The notes below the pieces were generated by a model, which did no database searches, was not told where the DNA came from, and saw nothing but the letters and a program-made list of their open reading frames with translations. Position numbers and translations under genes: made by a program. A DNA stretch of 48,068 nucleotides from Rhodospirillaceae bacterium (GTDB taxonomy: Bacteria; Pseudomonadota; Alphaproteobacteria; Dongiales; Dongiaceae): positions 1 to 48,068 of the forward strand of contig JAEUKV010000291.1 of the NCBI GenBank assembly GCA_016794165.1, read 5' to 3'. Position 1 is the stretch's first letter. Every line of letters begins with the position of its first letter. Positions 20,401-29,970 of the stretch are shown one piece after another.

Positions 20401-20934
20401 ATGAAGCCAGTTTCAGCACAGATTCTCCTGGAATGCGACCTCGCCGGTGAGGCGCGAACCCGTCTGGTGGCGCGCCAGATCGCAGCAGAGGCCCGACCTG
20501 GCGACGTGCTGGCGCTTTGGGGCGATCTCGGCGCCGGCAAGACCACCTTCGCGCGCGGGTTTATCGGCGCGCTTGCCGGGGATGACGAACCGGTGCCCAG
20601 CCCTACCTTCACCCTGGTGCAAACCTACCAGGTTACCCTGGGCGGCGAGGCGGCCGAGATCTGGCATTTCGACCTCTATCGCCTCAAGCAGGCGGATGAG
20701 GCCTATGAACTCGGCATCGAGGACGCTTTCGCCGCCGGCATCTCGCTGATCGAATGGCCGGAGCGCCTCGGCAACCTCTTGCCACGGGACCGTCTGGACG
20801 TGACTCTGTCGCTGGGGAGCGCTGCCGATTCGCGCCATCTGGTGCTGGCTGGCGGGGCAAATTGGACGGAGCGCGTGGCGCGGATCAGGGCCGTGCTGCT
20901 TGGGGGAAAGGCCGGGGGGACAGGGCTGACATGA
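20401..20934 (+). CDS. tsaE: tRNA t6A-synthesis ATPase TsaE
   Basis: TsaE supplies the ATPase step in making threonylcarbamoyladenosine at position 37 of ANN-decoding tRNAs, with TsaB and TsaD. The 177-residue protein has a P-loop at G41-T48 (GDLGAGKT), the PSPTFTLVQTY segment, WHFDLYRL and the C-terminal SLIEWPERLG. Its stop overlaps the next start by ATGA. A third of the protein after the P-loop is conserved; the extreme C-terminus is variable, as usual. Confidence 0.96.
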   Translation: MKPVSAQILLECDLAGEARTRLVARQIAAEARPGDVLALWGDLGAGKTTFARGFIGALAGDDEPVPSPTFTLVQTYQVTLGGEAAEIWHFDLYRLKQADEAYELGIEDAFAAGISLIEWPERLGNLLPRDRLDVTLSLGSAADSRHLVLAGGANWTERVARIRAVLLGGKAGGTGLT

Positions 20935-21956
20935 TTGCAACGACGACATTGGATGTCGCTGAGCGCCAGCGACGTCGCGACGCCTTCCTGGCTGCGGCCG
21001 GCTGGGGCGCAGCCGAGATCAGGCTGCTGGCCGGCGACGCCTCCTTTCGCCATTACGACCGCCTGACATTGGCAGGTCGCACCGCCGTGCTGATGGATGC
21101 GCCACCGCCGATGGAAGACGTGCGTCCCTTCATGCGCATCGGGCGCCTGCTCAAGGGCCTGGGTTTCAGCGCCCCGCAGATCCTGGCGGACGATGCCGAG
21201 GCGGGATTTCTGCTGCTGGAGGATCTCGGCGACCGGACCTATACCCGTGCCCTCGATGCCGGTGCCGATGCGCAGGCGCTCTATGCCTTGGCGACTGATA
21301 CCCTGATCGCTCTCCATGACCGGGTGCCGCCATCGGCGCTTGAATCCCTGCCGGTGTTCGAGGACGCCCGCGCCTTGCGGGAGGTGCAACTGCTGCTCGA
21401 TTGGTACTGGCCGGCGCATTTCGGACGGCCGGCGCCGGACGATGTGCGCGCGGCCTTTGTCACCGCCTGGGAAGAGGTGCTGCCGCGGCGCCGGTGCGTC
21501 CCTGAGAGCATCGCCCTGTTCGACTTTCATGTCGACAATCTCCTGGTGCTCCAGGATCGCAAGGGGATCGAGGCCTGTGGCCTGCTGGATTTCCAGGACG
21601 CCGTGCTGGCGCCGGTCACCTTTGACCTTGTTTCCCTGCTCGAGGACGTGCGCCGCGATGTTCCCTGGGATCTGATGCGGGCCATGATCGATCGCTATCT
21701 GGCCGCCAATCCGGCGATTGCGCGCGACGATTTCATGGCCGCCTATGCGATCATCGGCGGCCAGCGCAATACCCGCATCGCTGGCACCTTCGCGCGCCTG
21801 CTGAAACGCGACGGCAAGGGCTGGTACCAGCGTTTCATGCCGCGCGTCTGGGAGTTGATCGCGCATGATCTCGCGCACCCGGCTCTGGCACCAGTCGCCA
21901 GCTGGTATGCTCGCCATCTGCCACCGGCCGAGCGCGCCGTTCTGCCGACCGATTGA
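20931..21956 (+). CDS. amgK: Anomeric N-acetylmuramate/N-acetylglucosamine kinase, AmgK-like
   Basis: AmgK phosphorylates the anomeric carbon of MurNAc or GlcNAc released by wall turnover, so that MurU can make UDP-MurNAc. The 341-residue protein has the aminoglycoside-phosphotransferase fold: GDASFRHYDRL near the N-terminus, then the catalytic region FDFHVDNLLVL with D198, H200 and N203, then LLDFQDAVLAPVTFDLVSLLEDVRRDVP. Position 197, often Arg in relatives I recall, is Phe. The start overlaps the tsaE stop by four bases. The pairing with the next gene is the main reason for the specific name. Confidence 0.87.
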   Translation: MIATTTLDVAERQRRRDAFLAAAGWGAAEIRLLAGDASFRHYDRLTLAGRTAVLMDAPPPMEDVRPFMRIGRLLKGLGFSAPQILADDAEAGFLLLEDLGDRTYTRALDAGADAQALYALATDTLIALHDRVPPSALESLPVFEDARALREVQLLLDWYWPAHFGRPAPDDVRAAFVTAWEEVLPRRRCVPESIALFDFHVDNLLVLQDRKGIEACGLLDFQDAVLAPVTFDLVSLLEDVRRDVPWDLMRAMIDRYLAANPAIARDDFMAAYAIIGGQRNTRIAGTFARLLKRDGKGWYQRFMPRVWELIAHDLAHPALAPVASWYARHLPPAERAVLPTD

Positions 21957-21968
21957 GAAGGACCCATC

Positions 21969-22706
21969 TTGAGCAAGCGAACCACCGGGATCCCGCAAAC
22001 CGCCATGGTCATGGCCGCGGGCTTTGGCACGCGGCTGCGACCGCTCACGGAAACCACGCCGAAGGCGCTGGTGCCCGTGCTGGGCGTGCCGATGCTGGAC
22101 GTCGTGCTCAACCGGCTGCAGGCCGTCGGCGTCAAGCGCGTGGTGATCAACCTGCACCATCTTGGCGACAAGATCCGCGCGCATCTCAAGGACCGCACCG
22201 ATCTCGAGATTCTCTATTCGGAAGAGACGGAAATTCTCGAGACCGGCGGTGGCATCGTCCAGGCACTGCCGCTGCTGGGAGATCAGCCCTTCTTTACCGT
22301 GAACGCCAAGATCATCTGGCTCAACGGCAAGATCGACGCGCTGCAACGGTTGGCGGCGAGCTGGAACGACGAGAAGATGGATGCTCTCTTGCTGCTCCAA
22401 CCCACCGTCACGGCAGTCGGCTATGGCGGCAAGGGGGACTTCACCATGGATCAGGACGGTCGCGTGCGCCGGCGCAGGGAGTGGGAGGTGGCGCCCTTTC
22501 TTTACGCCGGCATTCAGATCTGCCATCCACGTCTTTTCCGCGATGCCCCTTCCGGCCCCTTTTCCACCAATCTCGTCTGGGACCGGGCGATCGAGGAGGA
22601 CCGCCTCTATGGCATCCGTCACGATGGCGAGTGGTACCATGTCTCGACACCGCAGCATCTGCGCGAGGTCGAGCGGCATTTGAGCTTCCACGGCATCAAA
22701 TTCTAG
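21969..22706 (+). CDS. murU: MurU-like nucleotidyltransferase with an altered metal site
   Basis: MurU joins MurNAc-1-phosphate to UTP in cell-wall recycling. The start is TTG 21969, supported by AAGGA upstream; ATG 22005 is possible. The 245 residues show the nucleotide-binding opening AMVMAAGFGTRLRPLTETTPKALVPV, then ETGGGIVQALPLLG. At the place where this family normally has N-G-D or N-S-D, whose Asp holds the catalytic magnesium, this protein has N112-A113-K114. The codon AAG is two or more base changes away from an Asp codon. The C-terminal part (EWYHVSTPQHL) is typical. The function is likely but activity is uncertain. Confidence 0.85.
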   Translation: MSKRTTGIPQTAMVMAAGFGTRLRPLTETTPKALVPVLGVPMLDVVLNRLQAVGVKRVVINLHHLGDKIRAHLKDRTDLEILYSEETEILETGGGIVQALPLLGDQPFFTVNAKIIWLNGKIDALQRLAASWNDEKMDALLLLQPTVTAVGYGGKGDFTMDQDGRVRRRREWEVAPFLYAGIQICHPRLFRDAPSGPFSTNLVWDRAIEEDRLYGIRHDGEWYHVSTPQHLREVERHLSFHGIKF

Positions 22707-22735
22707 GTCACTCTTCCCGCGTCGAGGGGAGAAGC

Positions 22736-25700
22736 ATGAGCCTGTTCGATCGCGCATCGCGAGTCTGCTGCATTCCCACGGGAACGAGTTTTGTCGACGC
22801 CCTGGCCCATGGCCTGATGGTGGAGACGGCGGCCGATCCGCTCAGTCTCAGCGCGATCACGGTCCTGCTGCCCAATCGCCGCGCCTGCCGTGCCTTGCAG
22901 GAGGCGTTTTTGCGCCTGGGTGCCAGCGGTGGCCGCGCGCTCATGCTGCCGCGCCTGATGCCGCTGGGCGATCTCGACGAGGGCGAGTTGGGTCTGCAGG
23001 GCTTGGCGCTCGATCTCGGTCTCGGCGATGTGCTCGGTGCCGAATTGCCACCGGCGATTCCGCCCTTGCGCCGCCAGATGCTGCTGGCCGAACTGGTGCA
23101 GGTGGCGGCGGCTGCCACGCTGCCCGGCGGTGGCGAGATGTCGCTCGACCAGGCGGCACGGCTGGCCGGCGAATTGGCGCGACTGCTCGACCAGGTCGAA
23201 ACCGAGCGGCTGGATTTCGCGGCGATCCGGGATCTCGCGCCGGTGGAACTGGCGGAGCACTGGCAACTGACCCTGCGCTTCCTCAATATCCTGCAGGAGA
23301 ACTGGCCGGAGATCCTGGCGCAGGAAGGCGGCATCGATGCCGCAAGGCGGCGCAACCTGTTGCTGGCGCGCCAATGCGCGTTGTGGCGCGAGCGGCCGCC
23401 CGCCGATCCGGTAATTGCCGCCGGCAGTACCGGTTCGATTCCAGCCAGCGCCGATCTCATCGCCACGATCGCTGCGCTGCCGCGGGGATTGGTGGTGTTG
23501 CCTGGCCTCGACGTCGCGGCCGACGCGGTCGCCTGGACGGCCATCGGCGAGGATCCCGCCCATCCGCAGTTTGGCCTCGCACAGTTGCTGGCGCACCTTG
23601 GCACCGCGACCAGGGACGTCTGGCTCTGGCCGCACCAGCCGCCGGAGGGACCGCAGCGCGCGGCACCGCCGACCCGGGCCCGTATCGTCAGTGCCGCCTT
23701 GCTGCCGGCGGCGGAGACCAACAACTGGCCCAGGATTGCCGAAGACCTGCGCCGGCCCGAAGGATTGGCTGCGTTGGCTTGGAACGATGTGCAGCGCATC
23801 GACTGTCGTACCGAGCAGGAAGAAGCCGGGATCATCGCCCTCATGCTGCGGGAAGCGGTGGCGCAGCCGGTGCCCTATCGCGCCGCGCTGGTAACGCCGG
23901 ATCGCGGTCTCGCCCGGCGCGTCGCGGCCGAGTTGCGGCGCTGGAATATCCTGATCGACGATTCCGCCGGCACGGCCCTGCCGATGACCGGCCCAGGCCT
24001 CTTCTTCAATCTCATAGCCGACGCCCTCAATGATGAGCTGGCGCCCGTGGCGCTGCTGGCGTTGCTGAAACATCCGCTTTGCGCATGCGGTCTCGCCTAT
24101 GCCGATTTTCAGCAGGACGTGCGCCTGCTGGAGCGGTTGGTCCTGCGGGGACCGCGCCCGGCACCCGGCCTCGCCGGACTGCGCGCGGCGCTGGCGGCGG
24201 CGGGCACGACCCGGGAGCACGACCGTATCGCCACGCTGCTGGATCGTCTGCAGGCCGTCTTTGCGATCGCGGGTGACTGGCATGATTCCCAGCCGCTGGG
24301 CGATCGGCTGACCCGCCATGTGCGGATGGCCGAGGTGCTGGCGGCCCGCGCGGACAGCGACGGGGCCGAGAACCTCTGGCGCGGCGAAGCGGGCGAGGCG
24401 CTTGCCGGGTTTGTAAGCGAACTGCAGCCCGCATTGCGCGGCATCGCGCCGGTCCAGGCGACCGTCTATGGTGCGCTGATCCGCGAGACGATGTCCGGGA
24501 TTGATGTGCGGCCGCGCTTTGGCCTGCATCCGCGCCTCTTCATCTGGGGTCCGCTGGAGGCACGCTTGCAGCAGGTGGATCTGATGATCCTGGGTGGTCT
24601 CAACGAAGGCATCTGGCCGGGCGAAGTGGCGATCGATCCCTGGCTCAGCCGGCCGATGCGCAGGAAGTTCGGGTTGCCGGCGCCGGAACGGAAGATCGGC
24701 CTCTCCGCCCACGACTTCCAGCAGGCCATGGGCGCACCGCGCGTGGTGCTGACGCGGGCGCAGCGCGTCGGCGGCAAGCCCAGCGTGCCGTCCCGCTGGC
24801 TGCTGCGGCTGGATGCTTTCCTGCGCGCCCTCGGCATCGTCGTGCCGATCGAGGGGCCGAGCCTCTATCGCGGCTGGCAGGCGCGCCTCGACTGGCCCTT
24901 GGCGCCACCGGCACCGCTCACGCGACCGGCCCCGCGACCAGGTGCCAGATACCGACCCAATCGCCTGTCCGTGACCCAGGTGGAAACCTGGATGCGCGAT
25001 CCCTATGCGCTCTATGCCCGGCAGATCCTGCGTCTGAAGGCCCTCGATCCGCTCGACCAGGATCCCGGCGCGGCCGATCTGGGATCGCTGTTCCACGACA
25101 TTCTCGACCGCTTCGTGCACGAGGTTGGCCTGCCGCTGCCGGACGATGCCGAGGATCGCCTGCTGGCGCTGGGCGAAGCGGCCTTCGCGCAGCACATGGC
25201 GCGACCGGCCGTCTGGGCCTTCTGGTGGCCGCGGTTCCGGCAGATGGCGGCCTGGTTCATCGGCGAAATGCGCCGGCGGGAACCGGACATCGCCGCGATT
25301 GCCACGGAAAGCTGGGGCGAGTGGCGCTTCGACGAGGTCGCGCCGCCCTTCCTTCTGGTGGCCAAGGCGGATCGTCTGGACCGGCGCAAGGACGGCTCGC
25401 TCGTCATCATCGACTACAAGACCGGCAAGCCGCCGACGGCGCTGGAGGTCAGCCTCGGCTTTGCGCCGCAATTGCCGCTGGAGGCGGCGATCGCCGCCCG
25501 CGGCGGATTCAAGGGGGTGTCGCCGGCACCCATCAGCGCGCTCGAATTCTGGCATCTGAAGGGCGGGCGCGAGGGTTGCGCGGTGATTCCGGTGAAGGAC
25601 CCCGGAAGCCGCGACATTGCCGATCCGGCGGCGCTGGCCGATGCGGCCTATGCGGGGATGGTGGCGCTGGTTGAGGCGTTCAGCAGCGACGCCGCAGCCT

Positions 25701-25795
25701 ATCTCGCCGCACCGCGCGATGCTTTCGCCCTGGCCTACAACGACTATGAACACTTGGCGCGCTATGCCGAATGGGCGAGCGAGGCCGACACATGA
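22736..25795 (+). CDS. addB: Double-strand break repair protein AddB, alphaproteobacterial type
   Basis: AddB is the partner of AddA in the helicase-nuclease that resects double-strand breaks for RecA. The start ATG 22736 follows GGGGAGAAGC. The 1019-residue protein has a degenerate helicase N-terminus (CCIPTGTSFVDALAHGL; ITVLLPNRRACRALQEAF) and the family block LFIWGPLEARLQQVDLMILGGLNEGIWPG. A PD-(D/E)xK nuclease lies at the C-terminus (LGSLFHDILDRFVHE; KADRLDRRKDG; VIIDYKTGKPP). I see no paired Cys typical of the Fe-S cluster of Bacillus AddB. Its stop overlaps the addA start (ATGA). Confidence 0.96.
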   Translation: MSLFDRASRVCCIPTGTSFVDALAHGLMVETAADPLSLSAITVLLPNRRACRALQEAFLRLGASGGRALMLPRLMPLGDLDEGELGLQGLALDLGLGDVLGAELPPAIPPLRRQMLLAELVQVAAAATLPGGGEMSLDQAARLAGELARLLDQVETERLDFAAIRDLAPVELAEHWQLTLRFLNILQENWPEILAQEGGIDAARRRNLLLARQCALWRERPPADPVIAAGSTGSIPASADLIATIAALPRGLVVLPGLDVAADAVAWTAIGEDPAHPQFGLAQLLAHLGTATRDVWLWPHQPPEGPQRAAPPTRARIVSAALLPAAETNNWPRIAEDLRRPEGLAALAWNDVQRIDCRTEQEEAGIIALMLREAVAQPVPYRAALVTPDRGLARRVAAELRRWNILIDDSAGTALPMTGPGLFFNLIADALNDELAPVALLALLKHPLCACGLAYADFQQDVRLLERLVLRGPRPAPGLAGLRAALAAAGTTREHDRIATLLDRLQAVFAIAGDWHDSQPLGDRLTRHVRMAEVLAARADSDGAENLWRGEAGEALAGFVSELQPALRGIAPVQATVYGALIRETMSGIDVRPRFGLHPRLFIWGPLEARLQQVDLMILGGLNEGIWPGEVAIDPWLSRPMRRKFGLPAPERKIGLSAHDFQQAMGAPRVVLTRAQRVGGKPSVPSRWLLRLDAFLRALGIVVPIEGPSLYRGWQARLDWPLAPPAPLTRPAPRPGARYRPNRLSVTQVETWMRDPYALYARQILRLKALDPLDQDPGAADLGSLFHDILDRFVHEVGLPLPDDAEDRLLALGEAAFAQHMARPAVWAFWWPRFRQMAAWFIGEMRRREPDIAAIATESWGEWRFDEVAPPFLLVAKADRLDRRKDGSLVIIDYKTGKPPTALEVSLGFAPQLPLEAAIAARGGFKGVSPAPISALEFWHLKGGREGCAVIPVKDPGSRDIADPAALADAAYAGMVALVEAFSSDAAAYLAAPRDAFALAYNDYEHLARYAEWASEADT

Positions 25796-28700
25796 CGGCA
25801 AGGGCAATGGATCCGACCGCGCAGGCGACGCGGGATCAGAATCGCGCCGCCGATCCGGCTGTTTCCGCCTGGGTTTCCGCCTCGGCCGGGTCGGGCAAGA
25901 CGCAGGTGCTGCGCGACCGGGTCCTGCGCCTGTTGCTGGAAGGGGCGGCGCCGGAACGCATCCTGTGCCTTACCTTCACCAAGGCGGGTGCCGCCGAGAT
26001 GTCGAACCGCATTGCCACGACACTTGCCGAATGGGCTGCCATGCCGGACGACGCGCTCAAGCGCGATCTGCAGCGCCTCGTCGGCGGCGGTCGCATCGCC
26101 ACGCTGAAAGAGACCGCGCGCGGTCTCTTTGCCAGGGTGCTGGATGCACCTGGCGGCATGCGGATCGAGACGATCCATGCCTTCTGTCAATCGCTGCTGC
26201 GCCGCTTTCCCCTCGAGGCCCAGGTGGCACCGCATTTCCATCTGATCGAGGAACGCGATGCCGCGGCGCTGCTGGCGGCGGCGCGGGAAGCGCAGCTTGA
26301 GGCGGCCCGATCCGGGCAAGCGGACGACCTGCGCAATGCGCTCGACCACCTGGTTGAGCGCAGCGGCGAAGTCGGGATTGACAGGATCGTCGGCGCCCTG
26401 CTGCATGACCGGGCGCGCCTTTCTGCCCTGCAGAACCGGATGCGCGACGCTACGGCGTACCGCCGGGCGCTGGCGGCGCTCCTGGGCATCGATCCGTCGG
26501 ACGACCGGCGGAAGGCCCTGCTGAAGGCGTGTCGGGATGACGCCTTTGATGTGGCCGGTTTGCGCGCAGCCGCCGATGTCCTGGCGCGGGGGGGCAAGAC
26601 CGATGCGGCGCGGGCGACGACGCTCGCCGCCTTCTTGGCAGCGTCGGTGGACGATCGCCTTGAATCGTTCGAGGGCTATCTGCAGGTTTATTTTACAGCC
26701 AAGCTGGAGCCGCGGGCCAAACTTGCCGGCAAGGACGCCGTCAAGGCGATGCCGGACATCGAGCGGATGCTGGAGCGCGAAGTGGCGCGGCTCATCCGGG
26801 TTCTCGATCGGTTGCGCGCCGTCGACATCCTGGCGGATTCAGCGGCCCTCATGACCCTCGGTCTCGATCTGCTGATCCGCTTTCAGAAGCTGAAGGCAGC
26901 GACCGCGGCGCTCGATTTCGACGACCTCATCCTGGCAACGCGGCAGTTGCTGCAACGGCCGGGCATTGCGCCCTGGGTGCTCTACAAGCTCGACGGCGGC
27001 ATCGACCATGTCCTGATCGACGAGGGCCAGGACACCAGCCCGGTGCAATGGGACATCGTGAAGGCACTGACCGAGGAACTGGTGGCCGGCAGCGGGGCCG
27101 ATCGCCGCCACGACGGGGGCGGTGGCGCCGACAGGCCGCGCTCGGTCTTCGCGGTGGGGGATTACAAGCAGTCGATCTTCAGCTTCCAGGGGGCGGAGCC
27201 GCGCGCCTTTCTCGCCGCCCGGGAGCATTTCCAGGAGCGGCTGGCGCGCGCACCCGGAGCCAGCGATCCGCGCACGTCGTTCCTGGATATCCCGCTCAAC
27301 GTCTCTTTCCGCTCCAGCCCGGCCGTGCTGCAGGTCGTCGATACCGTCTTTGCCGGCCCTGCCGGCATCGGTGTCGGCGATGGAAAATCCGCGATCCAGC
27401 ACATTCCCGCGCGCATCGGTGCCGCCGGTCTGGTGGAAGTCTGGCCCCTGGCCATCCCGCTCGATGGTCGGGACCCGGTGCCCTGGGCGCCGCCCGAGAT
27501 CGATTCCGGACCCAGTGATCCGGCTGCCCGCCTCGCCCTCGCCATTGCCGACAAGATCGCCGATCTGGTCAAGGGCGGGCAACCCCTGCCGGCGCGTGGC
27601 CGCGCCATCCATGCCGGCGACATCATGGTGCTGGTGCGTTCCCGCACGGCCTTCGTTCCGGCCCTGGTCAAGGCGTTGAAGGCGCGCGGCATCGAAGTCT
27701 CCGGGATCGATCGCCTGGTCCTTATGTCGGAGCTGGCGGTGCAGGATCTGGTCGCGATGCTCGACTTCATGCTGCTGCCGGAAGACGACCTCAATCTCGC
27801 GGCGCTCTTGAAGAGTCCCCTGATCGGCCTCAGCGAGGAGGACCTGTTCGAGCTCTGCATCGAGCGCGGCGACCAAAGCCTGTGGCAGCGGCTGCGCGAT
27901 CTCTCACCCACCAATCCACGCTTTGCCGAAGCGCGGCGTTTTCTCGCCGACTACCTCGAACGTTCCCAGCGCCTGACGCCCTATGAACTGCTCGCGGATC
28001 TGCTGACGGCGGGCGACGGTCGCCGTCGGCTCCTTGCCCGCCTCGGCCTGCAGGTCGGCGAGGCGATCGAGGAACTGCTCAACCTGGCGCTCGGCTACGA
28101 GACAAACAACCTGCCGTCGCTGCAGGGTTTCCGCCATTGGCTCGACGTCAGCGAGGCGGAAGTGAAGCGCGAACTCGGCGAGGATGGCGGCGGCCAGGTG
28201 CGGATCATGACGGTGCACGGCGCCAAGGGCCTGCAGGCGCCGGTCGTTTTCATCGCCGACGGCCAGAGAGGCAAGCCCGTTTCGCCCGGCCTGTTCTGGC
28301 TGGGCGGCGACGCGGCGGAACTGCCGGTCTGGGTGCCGCGCAAGGAACTCGATGTCGCGGCGACGCAGATGGCGCGCAATGCGGCCGAACAGCGGGCCGA
28401 GGAGGAAGAGAACCGGCTGCTCTATGTGGCCATGACCCGGGCCGAGGACTGCCTCTATGTCTGCGGCTGGCGCGGTCGCCGGAACAGCGCGCAGGTCAGC
28501 TGGCATGCCAACGTGGCCGGTGCGCTCGCCGATCTGGCGGCGCAAGGGGTCGCGGACATGAGGACAGCGGAACCCGCGGCATGGCGCGACGAGGATGGCT
28601 GGGAAGGCATTTGGCGGTCCTATGCCTGCCCGCAGGCCGATCCGCCGGGCGACAAGGTCACCAGGACGGCACTCCCGATCGATATCGCGGCGCCGTTCCA

Positions 28701-29346
28701 ACACTGGGCGCTCCATCCGGTGGCGCCGGAACCCGATCCGCCGCGACCGCTGATACCCTCGCGTCCCAGCGCCGATGCCGGTGCCGACACGCCCCTGCTC
28801 TCGCCCCTTGGACGCGATCAGGGTTTCCGCTTCCAGCGGGGCCTCGTCATTCACAAACTCTTCCAGTTGCTGCCGGACCTGCCCCTGGCCGAGCGCCGGC
28901 CGACGGCGCGGCGCTGGCTGACGGCGATCAACCGCAGCAGCGGCCTGGCCGCTGGCGACAGCGACCTGGATGCGATCGTGGACGAAGTGATGGCGGTGCT
29001 GGAGGACCCGGCATTCGCGTCGCTTTTCGTGCCGGGCTCTCGCGCGGAAGTGCCGATCGTCGCCGAACTGGCAAAGGCCGACGGCGGCCGCGAGATCCTC
29101 AGCGGCCAGATCGATCGCCTGGTGGTGACGGCGACTCACTGCCACATCGTCGATTTCAAAAGCAACCGGCCGCCAGCCATGCAAGCCGAACATGTCTCGG
29201 TGCAGTACCTTCGCCAGTTGGCTCTCTATCGCTCGGCCATCCGGAAGATTTATCCAAGCCATACAGTCGCTTGCTATCTTCTATGGAGCGCCGTACCGCG
29301 CTTGATGCCGATTCCCGACCATCTCCTCGACAGCCATGCGTCTTGA
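25792..29346 (+). CDS. addA: Double-strand break repair helicase-nuclease AddA
   Basis: AddA is the UvrD-type 3'-5' helicase and nuclease of AddAB. The 1184 residues include the P-loop at residues 30-37 (ASAGSGKT), motif Ia (LTFTKAGAAEMSNRI), the DEGQDTSPVQW Walker B box, VGDYKQSIFSFQGAEP, VNFRSSP-like LNVSFRSSPAVL, TVHGAKGLQAPVVF and LYVAMTRAEDCLYV. The C-terminal nuclease domain has GQIDRLVV and HIVDFKSNRPP. The ATG at 25792 overlaps the addB stop by four bases, so the two are translationally coupled. Confidence 0.97.
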   Translation: MTARAMDPTAQATRDQNRAADPAVSAWVSASAGSGKTQVLRDRVLRLLLEGAAPERILCLTFTKAGAAEMSNRIATTLAEWAAMPDDALKRDLQRLVGGGRIATLKETARGLFARVLDAPGGMRIETIHAFCQSLLRRFPLEAQVAPHFHLIEERDAAALLAAAREAQLEAARSGQADDLRNALDHLVERSGEVGIDRIVGALLHDRARLSALQNRMRDATAYRRALAALLGIDPSDDRRKALLKACRDDAFDVAGLRAAADVLARGGKTDAARATTLAAFLAASVDDRLESFEGYLQVYFTAKLEPRAKLAGKDAVKAMPDIERMLEREVARLIRVLDRLRAVDILADSAALMTLGLDLLIRFQKLKAATAALDFDDLILATRQLLQRPGIAPWVLYKLDGGIDHVLIDEGQDTSPVQWDIVKALTEELVAGSGADRRHDGGGGADRPRSVFAVGDYKQSIFSFQGAEPRAFLAAREHFQERLARAPGASDPRTSFLDIPLNVSFRSSPAVLQVVDTVFAGPAGIGVGDGKSAIQHIPARIGAAGLVEVWPLAIPLDGRDPVPWAPPEIDSGPSDPAARLALAIADKIADLVKGGQPLPARGRAIHAGDIMVLVRSRTAFVPALVKALKARGIEVSGIDRLVLMSELAVQDLVAMLDFMLLPEDDLNLAALLKSPLIGLSEEDLFELCIERGDQSLWQRLRDLSPTNPRFAEARRFLADYLERSQRLTPYELLADLLTAGDGRRRLLARLGLQVGEAIEELLNLALGYETNNLPSLQGFRHWLDVSEAEVKRELGEDGGGQVRIMTVHGAKGLQAPVVFIADGQRGKPVSPGLFWLGGDAAELPVWVPRKELDVAATQMARNAAEQRAEEEENRLLYVAMTRAEDCLYVCGWRGRRNSAQVSWHANVAGALADLAAQGVADMRTAEPAAWRDEDGWEGIWRSYACPQADPPGDKVTRTALPIDIAAPFQHWALHPVAPEPDPPRPLIPSRPSADAGADTPLLSPLGRDQGFRFQRGLVIHKLFQLLPDLPLAERRPTARRWLTAINRSSGLAAGDSDLDAIVDEVMAVLEDPAFASLFVPGSRAEVPIVAELAKADGGREILSGQIDRLVVTATHCHIVDFKSNRPPAMQAEHVSVQYLRQLALYRSAIRKIYPSHTVACYLLWSAVPRLMPIPDHLLDSHAS

Positions 29347-29378
29347 GCAAGTCTGCCTCTCCGGACGGCGTCGTCACC

Positions 29379-29407
29379 TTGACGCTGGCCGGATGGGTCC
29401 ATAGATT
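29379..29407 (+). promoter_or_regulatory. trxA promoter
   Basis: TTGACG (29379-29384), a 17-base spacer and TAGATT (29402-29407) lie in the 166-base gap between addA and trxA. The leader is about 100 bases. The form matches the padR promoter, including the same -10 hexamer. Confidence 0.7.
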
Positions 29408-29512
29408 CCCGCTCATGCGGCGCCATTCGGGCCAGCGATCTGGCGCGATGCCGTTCATTGGTAGAAACGGGCCGCCGGATTCTTGGAATGGCCCCATGTG
29501 AAGGAAGACGGG

Positions 29513-29833
29513 ATGAGCACGACCCATGTCAGCGACGCAAGCTTCGACGCCGATGTCCTCAAATCCGACCAGCCGGTGCTGGTGGATTTCTGGGCCGAGT
29601 GGTGTGGGCCCTGCAAGACGATCGCCCCGGTGCTGGAGGAGATCGCGCAGGAGCTCGACGGCAAGCTGAAGATCGTGAAGGTCGATATCGACCGCAACGC
29701 GCAGACGCCGAAGAAGTACGGGATTCGCGGCGTGCCTACCCTGATGCTGTTCAAGGGCGGGCAGGTCGCTGGCACCAAGATCGGCGCCGAGCCAAAGCGC
29801 AAGCTGCTGGAATGGGTGAACTCGGTCATCTGA
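29513..29833 (+). CDS. trxA: Thioredoxin
   Basis: The 106-residue protein is a full-length thioredoxin with the active site WAEWCGPCK (C31 and C34), the cis-proline loop [11 protein letters not shown] and D25 at the usual buried-acid position. It reduces protein disulfides in the cytoplasm. The start ATG 29513 follows GAAGGAAGACGGG; an upstream in-frame ATG at 29483 is not needed. trxA beside addA is a common alphaproteobacterial order, usually with folC next. Confidence 0.97.
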   Translation: MSTTHVSDASFDADVLKSDQPVLVDFWAEWCGPCKTIAPVLEEIAQELDGKLKIVKVDIDRNAQTPKKYGIRGVPTLMLFKGGQVAGTKIGAEPKRKLLEWVNSVI

Positions 29834-29970
29834 CCGCGATTCCCAGCTAGTCGGTTCATGGCCCCGCCCGGCATCGCCGCGGCGGGGTTTCCTTTTGCCG
29901 GCTTGCCGCTTGCCTGCCGATGGCGCAAGCTGTCGGCACGAATGATGCGCGGTGGAGCGATGAGCCGATC

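Noticed and set aside
22703-25807. A 1034-codon open frame antisense to addB
   Set aside because: It mirrors addB almost end to end, has no recognisable domain and is Arg/Gln/Gly-rich noise. High GC makes stop codons rare on the opposite strand.
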